The notes beneath the pieces are model-generated. The model was not told the DNA's origin and did no database searches. It worked only from the letters and a program-made list of their open reading frames with translations. The position numbers were made by a program, and so were the translations under genes. Shown one piece after another: positions 23,691 through 34,326 of a stretch of DNA of 64,000 bases. The DNA is from Alisma plantago-aquatica (Eukaryota; Streptophyta; Magnoliopsida; Alismatales; Alismataceae), in NCBI GenBank assembly GCA_963693085.1, contig OY856410.1:1393672863-1393736862 (forward strand), written 5' to 3'. The stretch's first letter is position 1, and each line of letters starts with the position of its first letter.

Positions 23691-24779
23691 ATGAATCTAA
23701 TTTGTATACCAAACATTGGAACCTTGAGGAACAAAACTCTTTTTGAGATTAGTCCAAAGTCACATTTCATTCAAGATTATTCATGTTCTCTTCCAACCCT
23801 TGTCTTCCATTCCTTAATATGCTAGGATCCCTTTTAATAACAATGACCAATTAGGTAAATAACAAAACATATTAGCTAACTAAATAACATATATTTTGAT
23901 ATAATTACTAGAATTTTATAGTAAACACTAAAATATTATTTTGAACACAAAAAGTGTCTGGCAGGATATCAGTGAAAGATCATCCCACATGTTGCACTGG
24001 GGCTGACTTACAGAAATATAGGGGCATCACATATGTATCCATGTCTTGATCAGTTCGCCATACCTCATGACTCCTCATGATAACAACCTCAAGCATGCTT
24101 CACGTGACTCAAACAAAAAGCTTCTCAACACCACCAAATGTGCCTACAAAATATCAAACACAGTGCACTACTTACAGAGATTGAGGGAAATACCAAGTAT
24201 AAGTCCAGTTCCCTAAAAAGGCCTATTAAAAACAAGTTTTGTAGATTTACTTTAAACAAGAAATAGTCCAACTAGTTAAGAACACAACAGAGCACCTGAT
24301 AAGCTCATCTATACTAGCCTTTCTCATAAGTAGCCTTTGAGGTTGAGGGGGTTGCCCTCCTTACTTCCACAATGATCAAGAAGGTCTTAGTAGATTTAGT
24401 ACACAAAAAAAATCAACAATTGTACATTGGAAACGTGTGATAATATGCATTTTTTATGGAAGTGAAAGCATTTTCCATTTCACATTTTTTACCTTCCACT
24501 AACAAGAAAAGCAGACTTTGAGTGATATCATGGTTCCAGGCAAGAATGTGTTATGTAACATGAGTTCTTTGACATATTTCCAATACATAGAAAGTCATTT
24601 GTATCTCAAGGTTGCTTGGTTGTAAAAAAATACACTATATGAAATAACATAGGCTATTAACTTAACAACTATCAAATGGAGCTACAAATTCTGGTAGTGA
24701 GATTAACTTGAGAGGACTGTGGGACATAGAACTGAACATCATGAGAGTTACATGATAATGGTAATGATAGATAGGTAAA
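23691..24779. other. AT-rich intergenic stretch
   Basis: No gene or transposon end is recognised. Confidence 0.4.
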
Positions 24780-24792
24780 GACGTTGAGAGTC

Positions 24793-25116
24793 CCATCTTG
24801 TATGATAGTTTGGTTGATGTTGCTCGAGTCTGTCCTACTAATGAAAAACCAGTTCTCCTTCCAACTCCCCTAGAAACTAGCTCATGTTCAGCCAATCTAT
24901 TGAACAATTCATTGGAAACAAGTGGCCAAGCTGCTAAAATGAGTGCAATTAATGATAATTCAGAAAGTATGTGCCATGATTCATTTGTCTTAGTCAATGA
25001 GAAGAAATATGGCAATGGAATCTCATTATAATGATGACGAGTATCCAAATCCTGCTAGTGGGAATGCCACATTTGATGAGCCGAAATACGTGTCTGAAAT
25101 TGAGGCACTAAAGTGA
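24793..25116 (+). pseudogene. Possible host-gene exon fragment, unknown protein
   Basis: The + strand carries a 77-codon frame (24798-25031) with balanced, protein-like composition: PVLLPTPLETSSCSANLL, then NDNSESMCHDSFVLVNEKK. A one-base shift near 25015 continues it as NDDEYPNPASGNATFDEPKY to a TGA at about 25114. The soluble, serine- and acid-rich residues look like part of a real protein, but I do not recognise the family. An overlapping minus-strand frame of 128 codons is more likely its shadow. The nearby + strand fragment at about 28100 could come from the same gene. Confidence 0.3.
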
Positions 25117-26077
25117 TGGAAACTCTACATACATAAAGTGATATACATATGAAAAATAGACAATCCTACTATGTCTGTATTTTCTTCCAGAAAAAGGAAT
25201 CAATAGTCTAATGGTAGGTAGATGCACTGTGCCCTTATATTATAACCTCTACTACCCACACACACCACGAGGCCTAAAACAAAAATGATCTACAAAGGTA
25301 CCGAGTGACATCTAGTTCTGAGTCACCTAGTACAAAATTTGATGAATTCCCACATATTTGCCAAATATTTGGTTTTATAATGCCAATTTTTCTGTATAAA
25401 CGAATCTCCATGTGTGTTTAATACCAAGCATCATAACTACCTACTTTCAAAATCTGACATACTAAAATAAATCAAAAAGTGAATAAATCTACTCTTATTG
25501 AGTCAGCTTAGTGCTAAAGAGATACATGAGATATATTATATAAACTAAATGCTTTCAAAATATGATAACCTTGAAGAAATGCAGATCCATACGCATATTT
25601 TTTACCTTGAAGAATGAAATATGGATGAATTTGATCTAATGGTTATGATATGGTCACTCTGCAGAATCCTTATACCCCACGAAGGTATGTTGGCATTGAG
25701 ACAGAGAAAGGTGAATCAAGATAGGGGAAATAAAAAATATTACATATGCCAAGGCCGATATGGGTGCAGTAGTAGTTTCCTGTAGAATATATAAATCTCT
25801 AGTTTGAAAGGGATAATAAATAGGTCGTACATTATTGATATTAACCCAGTATCATACAGAATGTACGAGCAGAGATATCACTAGGTAAATCTGTAAATGG
25901 TAACCTACAACTAGTAGTTGTAAATGTATTGATATTAACCTTACATATGTCCAAACTTTGACGGAACTCAGGGGAAAGGCGAATAGGGATTCATAATAGA
26001 GGTATGAACTAAAGAAATTGTGTAGGAAAAAACAAGTATTGGGCATTCTTGCAGGAATGTGAAGCAGTAAACTATAC
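25117..26077. other. AT-rich stretch downstream of the LPA1-like pseudogene
   Basis: It may include intron sequence following the donor-like GTATAG at 26077. No further LPA1 exon was recognised here. Confidence 0.35.
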
Positions 26078-27123
26078 CTCCTTTGAAAATCCTTCAGAAA
26101 TTCTCGGTGAAGTGCAGCATGAAGAAAAATATCTGCTACCAGTGTATGTGCCATCAGCCATGGACTCATCGACGCTTCCAGTATGACTAGTGCCACATGT
26201 ATCACTAGGTCACACACTAATGACAAAACTACCAAACTGAAGATTGATTGGTTATGCATTTCCTATTTGTAGAGGTCCATACATTTGAGAGCCAACGTGC
26301 ATCTGATTTACTGTGCTTGGCACTGGTTTGCCATTATCATTGACGGAGTCCACTGGCCAAGCCTTTGCAACTGATCCATCAGTATTAAGAAGGGACATGA
26401 GATTCCTGGATGAACCTTTCCTTTTTATGAGTTGGAACATTCCCTTAGAACTTAATGTATTAGCTGCACACTGGTTCTTGTATTCCTCATATATGAAAGG
26501 GATTGTATTTGTGGTTGGATCATACAGTTGCTCCCCTAATTCTTGCATGTGCAAGTAGCTAAAAACCATGGCATGAATAGCTACCGCACTTCTATACACA
26601 TTTGTATTATTTACTTTGGGAACAAGATGCTTGTCTTCTCGGTTACAGAGGTATTCATGAATGGTTCGAATATTGCGAATGTACTTCACATACTTATTTT
26701 TTGAAGGATCTAGTGTCATGTACTTTGCATGTACAACAAATTGTTCCATGTGCTTCTCCTCATTTGTAATGTAAATCATAAAGGATATAATCTAAGGGTA
26801 TTTCTTCATCAGACCCGTCTAGCACAAAAAATATCAAATTGATGAAGATATGCAAAGCAAAAAAAACTCAATTATTAATTTTGTAATAACACAGATACAT
26901 ATCTAGTCAAAGATATTAAATATAAATATGCAGAAGCATGTGTCTATAGGTCCTAAAGTGGTAGACGAGAAAAACTTCAAGGGCAAGTATCATGAACGGA
27001 CCACAAAATTGAGACTTAGATGAACTCCTTCAACAACCACATATTCCTTTCGATCTTCCCATGATGTGATCAGGCGGTCAAGGTTGTCAATCACCATCTC
27101 ACTTTGAGCTTTGTCAACATCTA
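26078..27123 (-). pseudogene. LPA1: LPA1 / 2-phosphoglycerate-kinase-like gene fragment
   Basis: Two exons of a plant P-loop NTPase related to rice LOW PHYTIC ACID 1 are recognisable. The first (27002-27123) reads [20 protein letters not shown] then [12 protein letters not shown] and ends at donor GTG|GTCCGT. The second (26078-26818) follows acceptor TGTGCTAG. It contains [70 protein letters not shown] and YGPLQIGNA, then INLQFGSF and WPSD, ending at donor-like GAG|GTATAG. The central kinase region is kept. The N-terminal part with the P-loop (GTSGCGKST-type) and the acidic C-terminal part are missing. An in-frame TAG at 26792-26794 and TAA at 26252-26254 break exon 2. Retention of an intron rules out a processed retrocopy. 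It lies 1.6 kb past the 3' end of the CACTA second gene on the same strand, so transposon capture or segmental duplication are both possible. Confidence 0.85.
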
Positions 27124-28095
27124 CTAAAAGGAATTAGCAAATGTCCTTAGAAGATAGACAATGAAAACTATAGTTTCTCCTATCATAAAAACAACAACAG
27201 TTCAAAACAAGGAACACGGTAGATGAAGATTTCAGAATATCATCCTTTTAATGGATAGAAGCATGGTCTTCAACTAATAAGAAAAAGAAGATTCATTGAA
27301 GTGAACTAATCAATAAATCTTTAACAAACAAGCATCTACTTTAGTGATCCCTTTAAAGTTATTAGATTAACATAAATCCTTTGTATTAGAGAAGTCAATT
27401 GGGTGGGTATGAGCCATACCAAGTCAGTCATACAAGGTTGTGGCAATAGCCTAATCACTAATGATTACCTTTCATAATAATACAGGGGAAAATGAGATTG
27501 ACAGCATGATAGATTGATGCCACAATTAAGTTTATTGGAAGATGTATAATAAAACTTAATGGCATTGCTTAGAAACCTAATAAGCACCATACTTAGGTAT
27601 ATGTCATAATTAACTTTTTGAAGAAATAGGGTGTATTTCTCATCCACTAAGCTCATATTCCTCATAATTCCAATGCATGTTGTGGGCTTGTTTGAATACA
27701 AAGGTGACTAGGGATAGATCCAGAAATATATTCACTTGACCAAGATGTAAATAAGAAAGTTCCATAAAGAAATTCTAGTCAATATTATATGTATTGAAAA
27801 AAAAGTGTCATAAAGAAATTCAACATCGAAGGGATATGGCATAGACACTAGATATTCTTGGCAACTTATTTTATAGAAAAATAAATATACAGAAATCATG
27901 GACAGGACATAGGGGGATTAGGAGCAGAATAATACATGCATGCACAAGTTACCAGTAGTAGCTCAAGTACTAAACTTTCTACATTTGTGTCAATCTTGGA
28001 AAAATTATACCAATAAGGAAAATCAGATCATGAACATATCCTTTTAATAAATGGACCTACAACACCAAGGGAGCTTGTAGATGATTTAATAAATG
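27124..28095. other. AT-rich stretch between gene fragments
   Basis: No exon of the LPA1-like N-terminus or other gene is recognised. A short repeat, TTTAATAAATGGACCTNCAA, occurs twice at about 28041-28103. Confidence 0.35.
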
Positions 28096-28300
28096 GACCT
28101 TCAAAACATATCAGTCATCACAAGAGAAGCATAGCACTTCAGAATCTAGTGCCAACAATGATCATGGACATGCAAATGATAGTAAATTTCCTTGTGATCC
28201 CTAGAGTGATATGCTGGACCAAGAAGATCATAGGCAATTGCTTGAAGAACCTACATCAGCAAGTAATCCAAAAAGAGCCAAAAGAAACATTACATGCATC
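28096..28300 (+). pseudogene. Possible host-gene fragment, unknown protein
   Basis: One + strand frame reads SSQEKHSTSESSANNDHGHA, then DSKF, a TAG, then SDMLDQEDHRQLLEEPTSAS and a basic NPKRAKRN. The composition (serine-, acid- and histidine-rich, with a nuclear-signal-like KRAKR) resembles a nuclear protein's disordered region. The family is not recognised and one in-frame stop is present. A different frame of 88 codons at 28149-28415 seems less protein-like. Confidence 0.25.
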
Positions 28301-30567
28301 GTTGCATACTAGAGAACATCCACATAAGTGTGAAATCGAGCCTTGCCATAAAAGAGGTCTAATTGTTAACCAATACAATAGAATATTTATATCACGGTCT
28401 TATGTAGCAAGATAAATGGAAAATAAGGTCTAATAATTCAGATGACAACTTTTACATCAATCTAAAAAAATTAATAACTCTATAATTCAGATGACAATCC
28501 TTTCTATATCCAATGAATTGACAAGCTTTACATCAATAAAAAACTTTATTCTAAACCTATAGAAAAAAGGGAAAATAGCATCTAGATAATTCTAAAGGAA
28601 CTTTTATTGTTTGCCTCACTCCAAGTAGTTTACCTACAATAACAAAAATAATTATATAAAACCATTATATAGACATGTTACACTTATAGCACAGTGATAA
28701 AAAAATTACTGAACAACGAGTAGCTTCTTTGGCCAAGCTATTATTGACCTGATTGCATCTTCAATGATTTGATACTTGTCAAATGGTCAAACTGATTGCT
28801 CTTTAGGTTTAATTGCAACACCAATGCAAATAGCAGCAAATGTAGACCCTAACTTTCCTCCTCCTATTACAAGGTCAGGATTCACACCTATCACTTGTCC
28901 TTGAGCTACAATTGATGTTACATCATCAAAACTTAACAACCTCATGACCTATAAGTTGTACAAATTATGATGTAAAATTTTAGATATCAAGAATTGAAGT
29001 TATTAGGAGTTTTTTCTTTTAATAACCTATCTTTCTATAATGGTGGTTCCACTACATGACTTTTTTGGCATGGGTGTTCCTTCATTCCTGGTCGTTTACA
29101 TATTCTAAAATACAAAACACTTATCACATTAATGAAATCATAACTTATAATTATTACTAAAATTTTGAATAATTACTTCATTTGCTTGAAATGGAACTCC
29201 GGCTTGAATTCCCTAAAATTGTGGCTTCTAGATGTTCTTGTCTTTTTTTTAGATCTGACAATTCTATTTTTTGTGTCTCACATACTTGTTGTAGGTCTTT
29301 GACTGTACCTTCAAAACCCTCCACATATGCCTGACTAAACTCATTAGTCTCATGGTTCACATGAGCCTTCTTTGCACCCAATATTTGATCAGCAATTTCA
29401 TCTTCATCAAGATTTGCATCATTGTTTTCAACTGTTGATTGTAACTTGTCCTACGACAGTAACCATAATGATCACAGAAAAAAATTGAGCAATAAAGTCA
29501 AATATGTCATGAATAATTTTATACTTACAATTAGTTCAGTTGATTTTGCATCTACATGAGTACCATCCTTCTTCTTATGGGTAGCAACAAATAATTGCAA
29601 TCGACTAACGGTACCCCCTTTATTCTTTTGTTGCAACTATTATTAACATAGAAATAAAGTATAAGTAGAGTGTGAAGGTGTTATGATATTATTATCATTA
29701 TGTGGAAAAATTACTCACATTCACTCTCACACAAGCATAGGGCATCGACCCCAATGTATGTCGTGTGGTAACAAACTTTCTACTCATACTATTCTTTGCA
29801 CTCTGTAACTACAGTTCATGAACAATTATCCTTATCACCAATGAAAACTAAGAGAAGACATAATATATAACTAATCATCTTACCTTTCCATCATTAGAGT
29901 CCCAGAAATTCACAAGAAAAGCCCACTACAATGGATCCACGCGGGAAGGACAATCATTAAGTATGTCTATTTTGTCTTTGTGGTGCATATAATTTTTTCT
30001 TTTGATTTTAGATTTGAAGTTTCTCCAACAATCCCTAACTGTGCGTAGAATCGATTTCTTTCCCTTTGGGTCGATGGTAAATTTCTTATGTTATATGAAA
30101 AATAAAAGGAATATAACAAATGTATGCTTAAATAAAACATTACAAAAATATATTACCAAGACATAATTCCAAATTTCAGTTTTCTTTCCAACTGGTACTT
30201 GTCGCCAATCCAAGTAATCTAAGGGTGCCAGTTGTGAGTTTCTAGCAATTGTTCCCAAAAAAGCATACAAGTCATTTTGATGGGGTCCAATTGGTTCTCC
30301 ATTTTCGTCCAATGTGATGGGTAATTTTTCATCCCCTGTCTTACTCCATAATCGAAGACACTTAGAATAGCCTCATTTTTTATTATGCACAACACCACCT
30401 AAAATTGAAAACAATATGAGGAAATTATTTTTAAATATACATAAATATGCTAAAATATGAGGTAATAGTTACTTTTTTAAAATTGTTGATTAGAGACTTG
30501 TAAATTGTTGATTAGAGACTTATATACCTTCTACTTCATCATGATTAGTAGTAGTATCATCATCAAC

Positions 30568-30890
30568 CAATTCAAAGTCCTCATCATTTACATGATTGGT
30601 TTCAACCTCATGATCTATATTTCCATTATCAACAGAATGATCAGCACTCATGTCATTATTTGCCAAAGAATCCCTATAACCAGCTCCAACCTCATGATTG
30701 ATATTGGCATTACCAACTGAATGACCAACTTCGGTATCGTTGTTTGCCAAAGATTCCCTAACACATGTGGCAACCTTATGGTTGATACTAGCCTTATCAA
30801 CAAAATGATCAGTTCTCATACAGTTGTTTAACAGAGACATCCTACCACCAATTGGAACATCATGATTGATCATAGACTCATGTGAATGCT
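30568..30890 (-). repeat. 28-residue (84-bp) repeats in the CACTA second gene
   Basis: Residues about 92-198 of the 30520-31161 frame form nearly four units of 28 residues, with anchors INHKVATCVRESLANNDTEV, INHEVGAGYRDSLANNDMSA and IDHEVETNHVNDEDF. The frame is kept through all units. Confidence 0.7.
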
Positions 30891-30993
30891 TCTCTTTTCT
30901 TATGTTTACTTCAGCATTTTTGCTGCTGAAAATAGATGATGCACCATCCTTTTTATTAGTTTTATTTCTCAAATCAGATTTGGAACTTCCAAA

Positions 30994-31161
30994 ATCAGCA
31001 TTAACTGAACCAAGATAGCCTCCCTTCATTCTCAAATCAGCATTAACTGAACCAATATATCCTCCTTTCATTCCCAAATCAGCATTAACAGAACCAAGAT
31101 AACCTCCATTCATTCCCAAATCAGCATTAATTGAACCAAGATAGCCTCCATTCATTTGCAA
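30994..31161 (-). repeat. 14-residue (42-bp) tandem repeats, four copies
   Basis: Four uninterrupted 42-bp units encode MNGGYLGSINADLG, MNGGYLGSVNADLG, MKGGYIGSVNADLR and MKGGYLGSVNADFG at the start of exon 2. Changes are mostly conservative, and the unit length is a multiple of three. Confidence 0.9.
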
Positions 31162-31624
31162 TCATTTAGACATTCCTACAAAGATAAATAATTAGGTCAT
31201 CTCTTATAACTATAAGTACAAAATAATAATAGATAAATTGTATGTCATTGTACCCGCCATTTTTCCTTTAATTACTTCATTGTTTGCATCATCAGTTTCT
31301 CGTGCAGACAATACTTGTGTTCGTCTTTTCAACATCCTGAAAATAGAATGCATAAAAAATATTAATATATTAAAGTATAACCATAAAAATATAGTTAAAT
31401 AATAATTGTTTTAGGGGCTACCTGATAGAAACATTATAAAATACTTGTTGATTCGATTATTGAGAACAAAAAAAAATTGCAAATTCAAAGAGAAATAGTT
31501 TGCATATGAAAGGAAGAACAAAGGTATTCATAATTAATAAAAAATGAATAAAACTAAATTCTTATAATGCTACATCGAGATACAAAATATTAAAAAAAAA
31601 TACATATGATAGATCACAATGATC

Positions 31625-34326
31625 TCATTCAAGTTTTTCATCATTTTTTTCATCGTAAAAAGCTACACCCTCCATATCTTCTCTAACCAAATCAGATCCA
31701 TCACAAAGGTCGCTAAAAATAGATTCCCAATCATCTACATGAGAATCTTCAGGTATGCATGTCCCATCCATGAAATTTTCATTATGCTTCTCATCCATGT
31801 CATAAGTATCACGTGGTGTCGTCTGCACAACAAAGCTCCACCCACGGTGATTGATGCCAGTCACATAAAAGACTTGTTGTACTTGAGAGGCCAATACAAA
31901 TGGATTTTCAATTAAGTCAATGATTTTTAATTTGACCATTGTAAATTCATTTTCATCTTTTTTGACGTCCTTGTTTGCTTTGACCCAATCACCTTTGAAC
32001 AGTACAACTTTCAGTTTCTCATAGTAACTAATCTCAAAAATCTCTCTGAGTACCCCATAGTAGGTAAGTTGACCCATTTTAGGATTTTTGTCCTTGGAAC
32101 TAGAAAAACTTTTTGTCTAGGCATTCACCATTATCCCACTATTCTGGGTTTTTTTACCACGTTCCCACTCCTTGGTTCGAAATCTATATCCATTTGTTAC
32201 ATATCCATTGTATTTGTTTGCCATATTTTATGGTCCCTGAGCCAGAGTTAGTAGATTTGATGGCACATTTTCTGACTTGGCCTTCTCTTCAATTTGTATA
32301 CATTATGAATTGAGTTATTAATACAATTCTCTAGCAATATTTAATGAAATTAATTTTATAGACTTACATGCTTCTTAAACCAATCACTAAAAGTGTTCAT
32401 ATGAATATTACTGATTTCCCATTGTCTTGCATGAGGATTCATTTTCTTCACATGGCGAATGTGCTCCATGATAACAAGTACATAAGTCATGTGCACATCC
32501 ATCTAATGGTGAGCATGCATATTTCTTAATAATGTAATGAACTCACTCCATGAATGGTTCAACTGCAACACAATTGGATAAAATATATTGATGTGTAGTT
32601 TTCAGCATTGCATTTTCAAGAGAAACAGGAATATTCTTTCCTATTTGACGCCCTTTGTGTGAGAATATAAACCACTCATCATCAGTAACAATATCGTCAT
32701 CTTCAACATCATTTCTAGCCAATTTTGTGAACCTTGTCTCTACCCCAGAGAGATACCTTGAACAAAATGTTAAACATTCATCTGCCAGGTAACATTCTGC
32801 TATGGAAGCTTCTGGAACAGCTTTATTCCTCACATATTCTTTCAAAGTGTTCAAGTATCTATAATGATAAATAGAATTTGTTTAAAATCAAAAAATACAT
32901 TTGATAAAATTTTAGTGAAACAAATAGTAAACACATACTACCTTTCCAGTGGATACATCCAACGATAAAATGGTGGTCCAGCTATCTTATCTTCTCGTGA
33001 AAGATGAATGACCACATGCTCCATTATGTCAAAAAATGAGGATGGGAAAATCTTCTCCATGTTGCACAGAGTCACTGTAATTCTAGATTCTAACTTCTCA
33101 ATAGCATATGGATTTATCTCTTTTGAGCATGTGTCTTTGAAAAACATAGACAACTTAGTTATCACAGTTATGACATTTTTGCTCGGCAACGCTACCCGTA
33201 AAGCCAATGGAAGAAATTGTTACATTAATATATGGTAGTCGTGACTCTTTAATGCCAACAATTTTCTTTCTTTGATGCATGTATTTCACGAGATATTGGA
33301 GGAATAACCATCTGAAACCTGTACTGACTTCAAAAACTTACAGAATAATTCTTTTTCCTCCTTTTTCATAGTAAAAAAGAAGGTGGAATAATATTCTTAA
33401 TTCCGTTCTTGATAATGTGCAGTCTAGGTCTTATTCCCATCTCTACAAGGTCATAACAAGATTTTTCATTATCCTTTGACTTATCCATCCCAAGTAACGT
33501 GTGAATCAAACTCTCACATACATTCTTTTCAATATGCATTTCGTTAAGATTATGATGAATAAGGTTGTACTTCTAGTATGGCAACTCAAAGAAAATGCTT
33601 TGTTTTTTCCAATTGTAAGGCATATTGTCTACATCTCTAGTTTGAACTAAAACTTTATTTCCAGAAAACATCTTTGGAGTAGTTCTTAATTCTTCTTTTC
33701 CATCAAATGAGGACATATCCCTACGAAATTTATGATCCACCAGAAGGAACCTCCTGTGGCCCATGAAACATTGTTTCCTACTATGTGGTAGTCTAATAGA
33801 CCATGTGTCCTTATTGCAAATAGGGCATGCATCATACCCACTAGTTTGCCAACCAGATAAATAACCATAGGCAGGGAAGTCATTTATCATCCATAATAAG
33901 GCGGCACGCAATTTGAATACAACTTTACGATCAGCATCATAGGTATCAACACCAACTTCCCATAGTTCTTTCAACTCTTCAATCAGAGGTTGTAAGTAGA
34001 TATCTATCTTCATTCCTAGTTGAAATGGACCGGGAATAATCATAGAAAGGATAAAATTAGGTGTCTTCATACATAACCATGGTGGAAAATTGTACGGAAT
34101 CAATATGATTGGCCAAATATTATATGATAGACTCATCACGCCAAAGGGATTAAATCTGTCATATGCTAAACCAAGATGCACATTATGAGAATCAGATGCA
34201 AAATCAGCATGCATGTTATCAAATGTCTTCCATGTAGGTGAATCCGCTAGCTGTCTTAAAACTCCGTCCGTGGTGTGACTTAGATCGTTCCACCGCATTA
34301 GTGGTGCAACTCTAGAGGACATAAAC
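31625..34326 (-). pseudogene. TNP2-type CACTA transposase, C-terminal part
   Basis: This continues the transposase from the insertion point. Transposase_21 (33240-34326) shows RWNDLSHTTDGVLRQLADSP, VHLGLAYDRFNPFGVMS, a zinc-ribbon-like YDACPICNKDTW, LPY then NEMHIEKNVCESLIHTLLG, and HDYHILM. DUF4218 (about 32543-33260) shows LPLALRVALPSKNV, MEHVVIHLSREDKIAGPPFY and YVRNKAVPEASIAECYLADE. It is split by a short intron of about 80 bp with GAAAG|GTAGTA and TTATAG|AT borders. An exon at about 32371-32470 ends FSDWFKKHV. DUF4216 (31625-32290) shows NGYRFRTKEWERGKKTQNSG, LTYYGVLREIFEISYYEKLK and QVFYVTGINHRGWSFVV. Stops occur after ELPY and near GP*NMANKY, with shifts around 33290-33370. The enzyme normally cuts and joins the element's ends in the nucleus. 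Confidence 0.88.
34322..34326. repeat. Left target-site duplication TAAAC of the LTR cluster
   Basis: TAAAC here equals TAAAC at 48738-48742. The two sit against TGTAAAG and GTTACA, the outer ends of the inserted cluster. Removing the insert and one copy restores an unbroken transposase frame (...LFM followed by SSRV...). Confidence 0.92.

Larger units (their letters stand above)
28712..31334 (-). pseudogene. CACTA second gene (Transposase_24 / Ptta-En-Spm type)
   Basis: The gene is read through several exons. Exon 1 (31254-31334) starts MLKRRTQVLSARETDD and ends at donor GG|GTACAA. Exon 2 opens after TTTGTAG at 31178 and, after one TGA, carries the peptide repeats (see 30568-31161). Then come GEPIGPHQNDLYAFLGTIAR and NSQLAPLDYLDWRQVPV (30140-30312), KKFTIDPKGKKSILRTVRDC (about 30040-30085) and AFLVNFWDSNDGK (about 29885-29925, after one TAG). 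KFVTTRHTLGSMPYACVRVN (about 29719-29800) and RLQLFVATHKKKDGTHVD (about 29545-29610) follow. A coiled coil lies at 29178-29450, and IGVNPDLVIGGGKLGSTFAA with a closing IIAWPKKLLV at 28712-28955. This follows the Transposase_24 order. Such proteins are thought to bind the element's subterminal repeats and assist transposition. Two or more stops make it a pseudogene. Confidence 0.75.

Noticed and set aside
24662..25048. 128-codon minus frame
   Set aside because: It overlaps a more protein-like + strand frame and has a repetitive YHYHYH stretch. Treated as its shadow.
24620..27870. CACTA-terminus candidates near 24632 and 27850
   Set aside because: Both begin CACTA, but neither has a matching inverted TAGTG end or 3-bp duplication on the right side that I could find.
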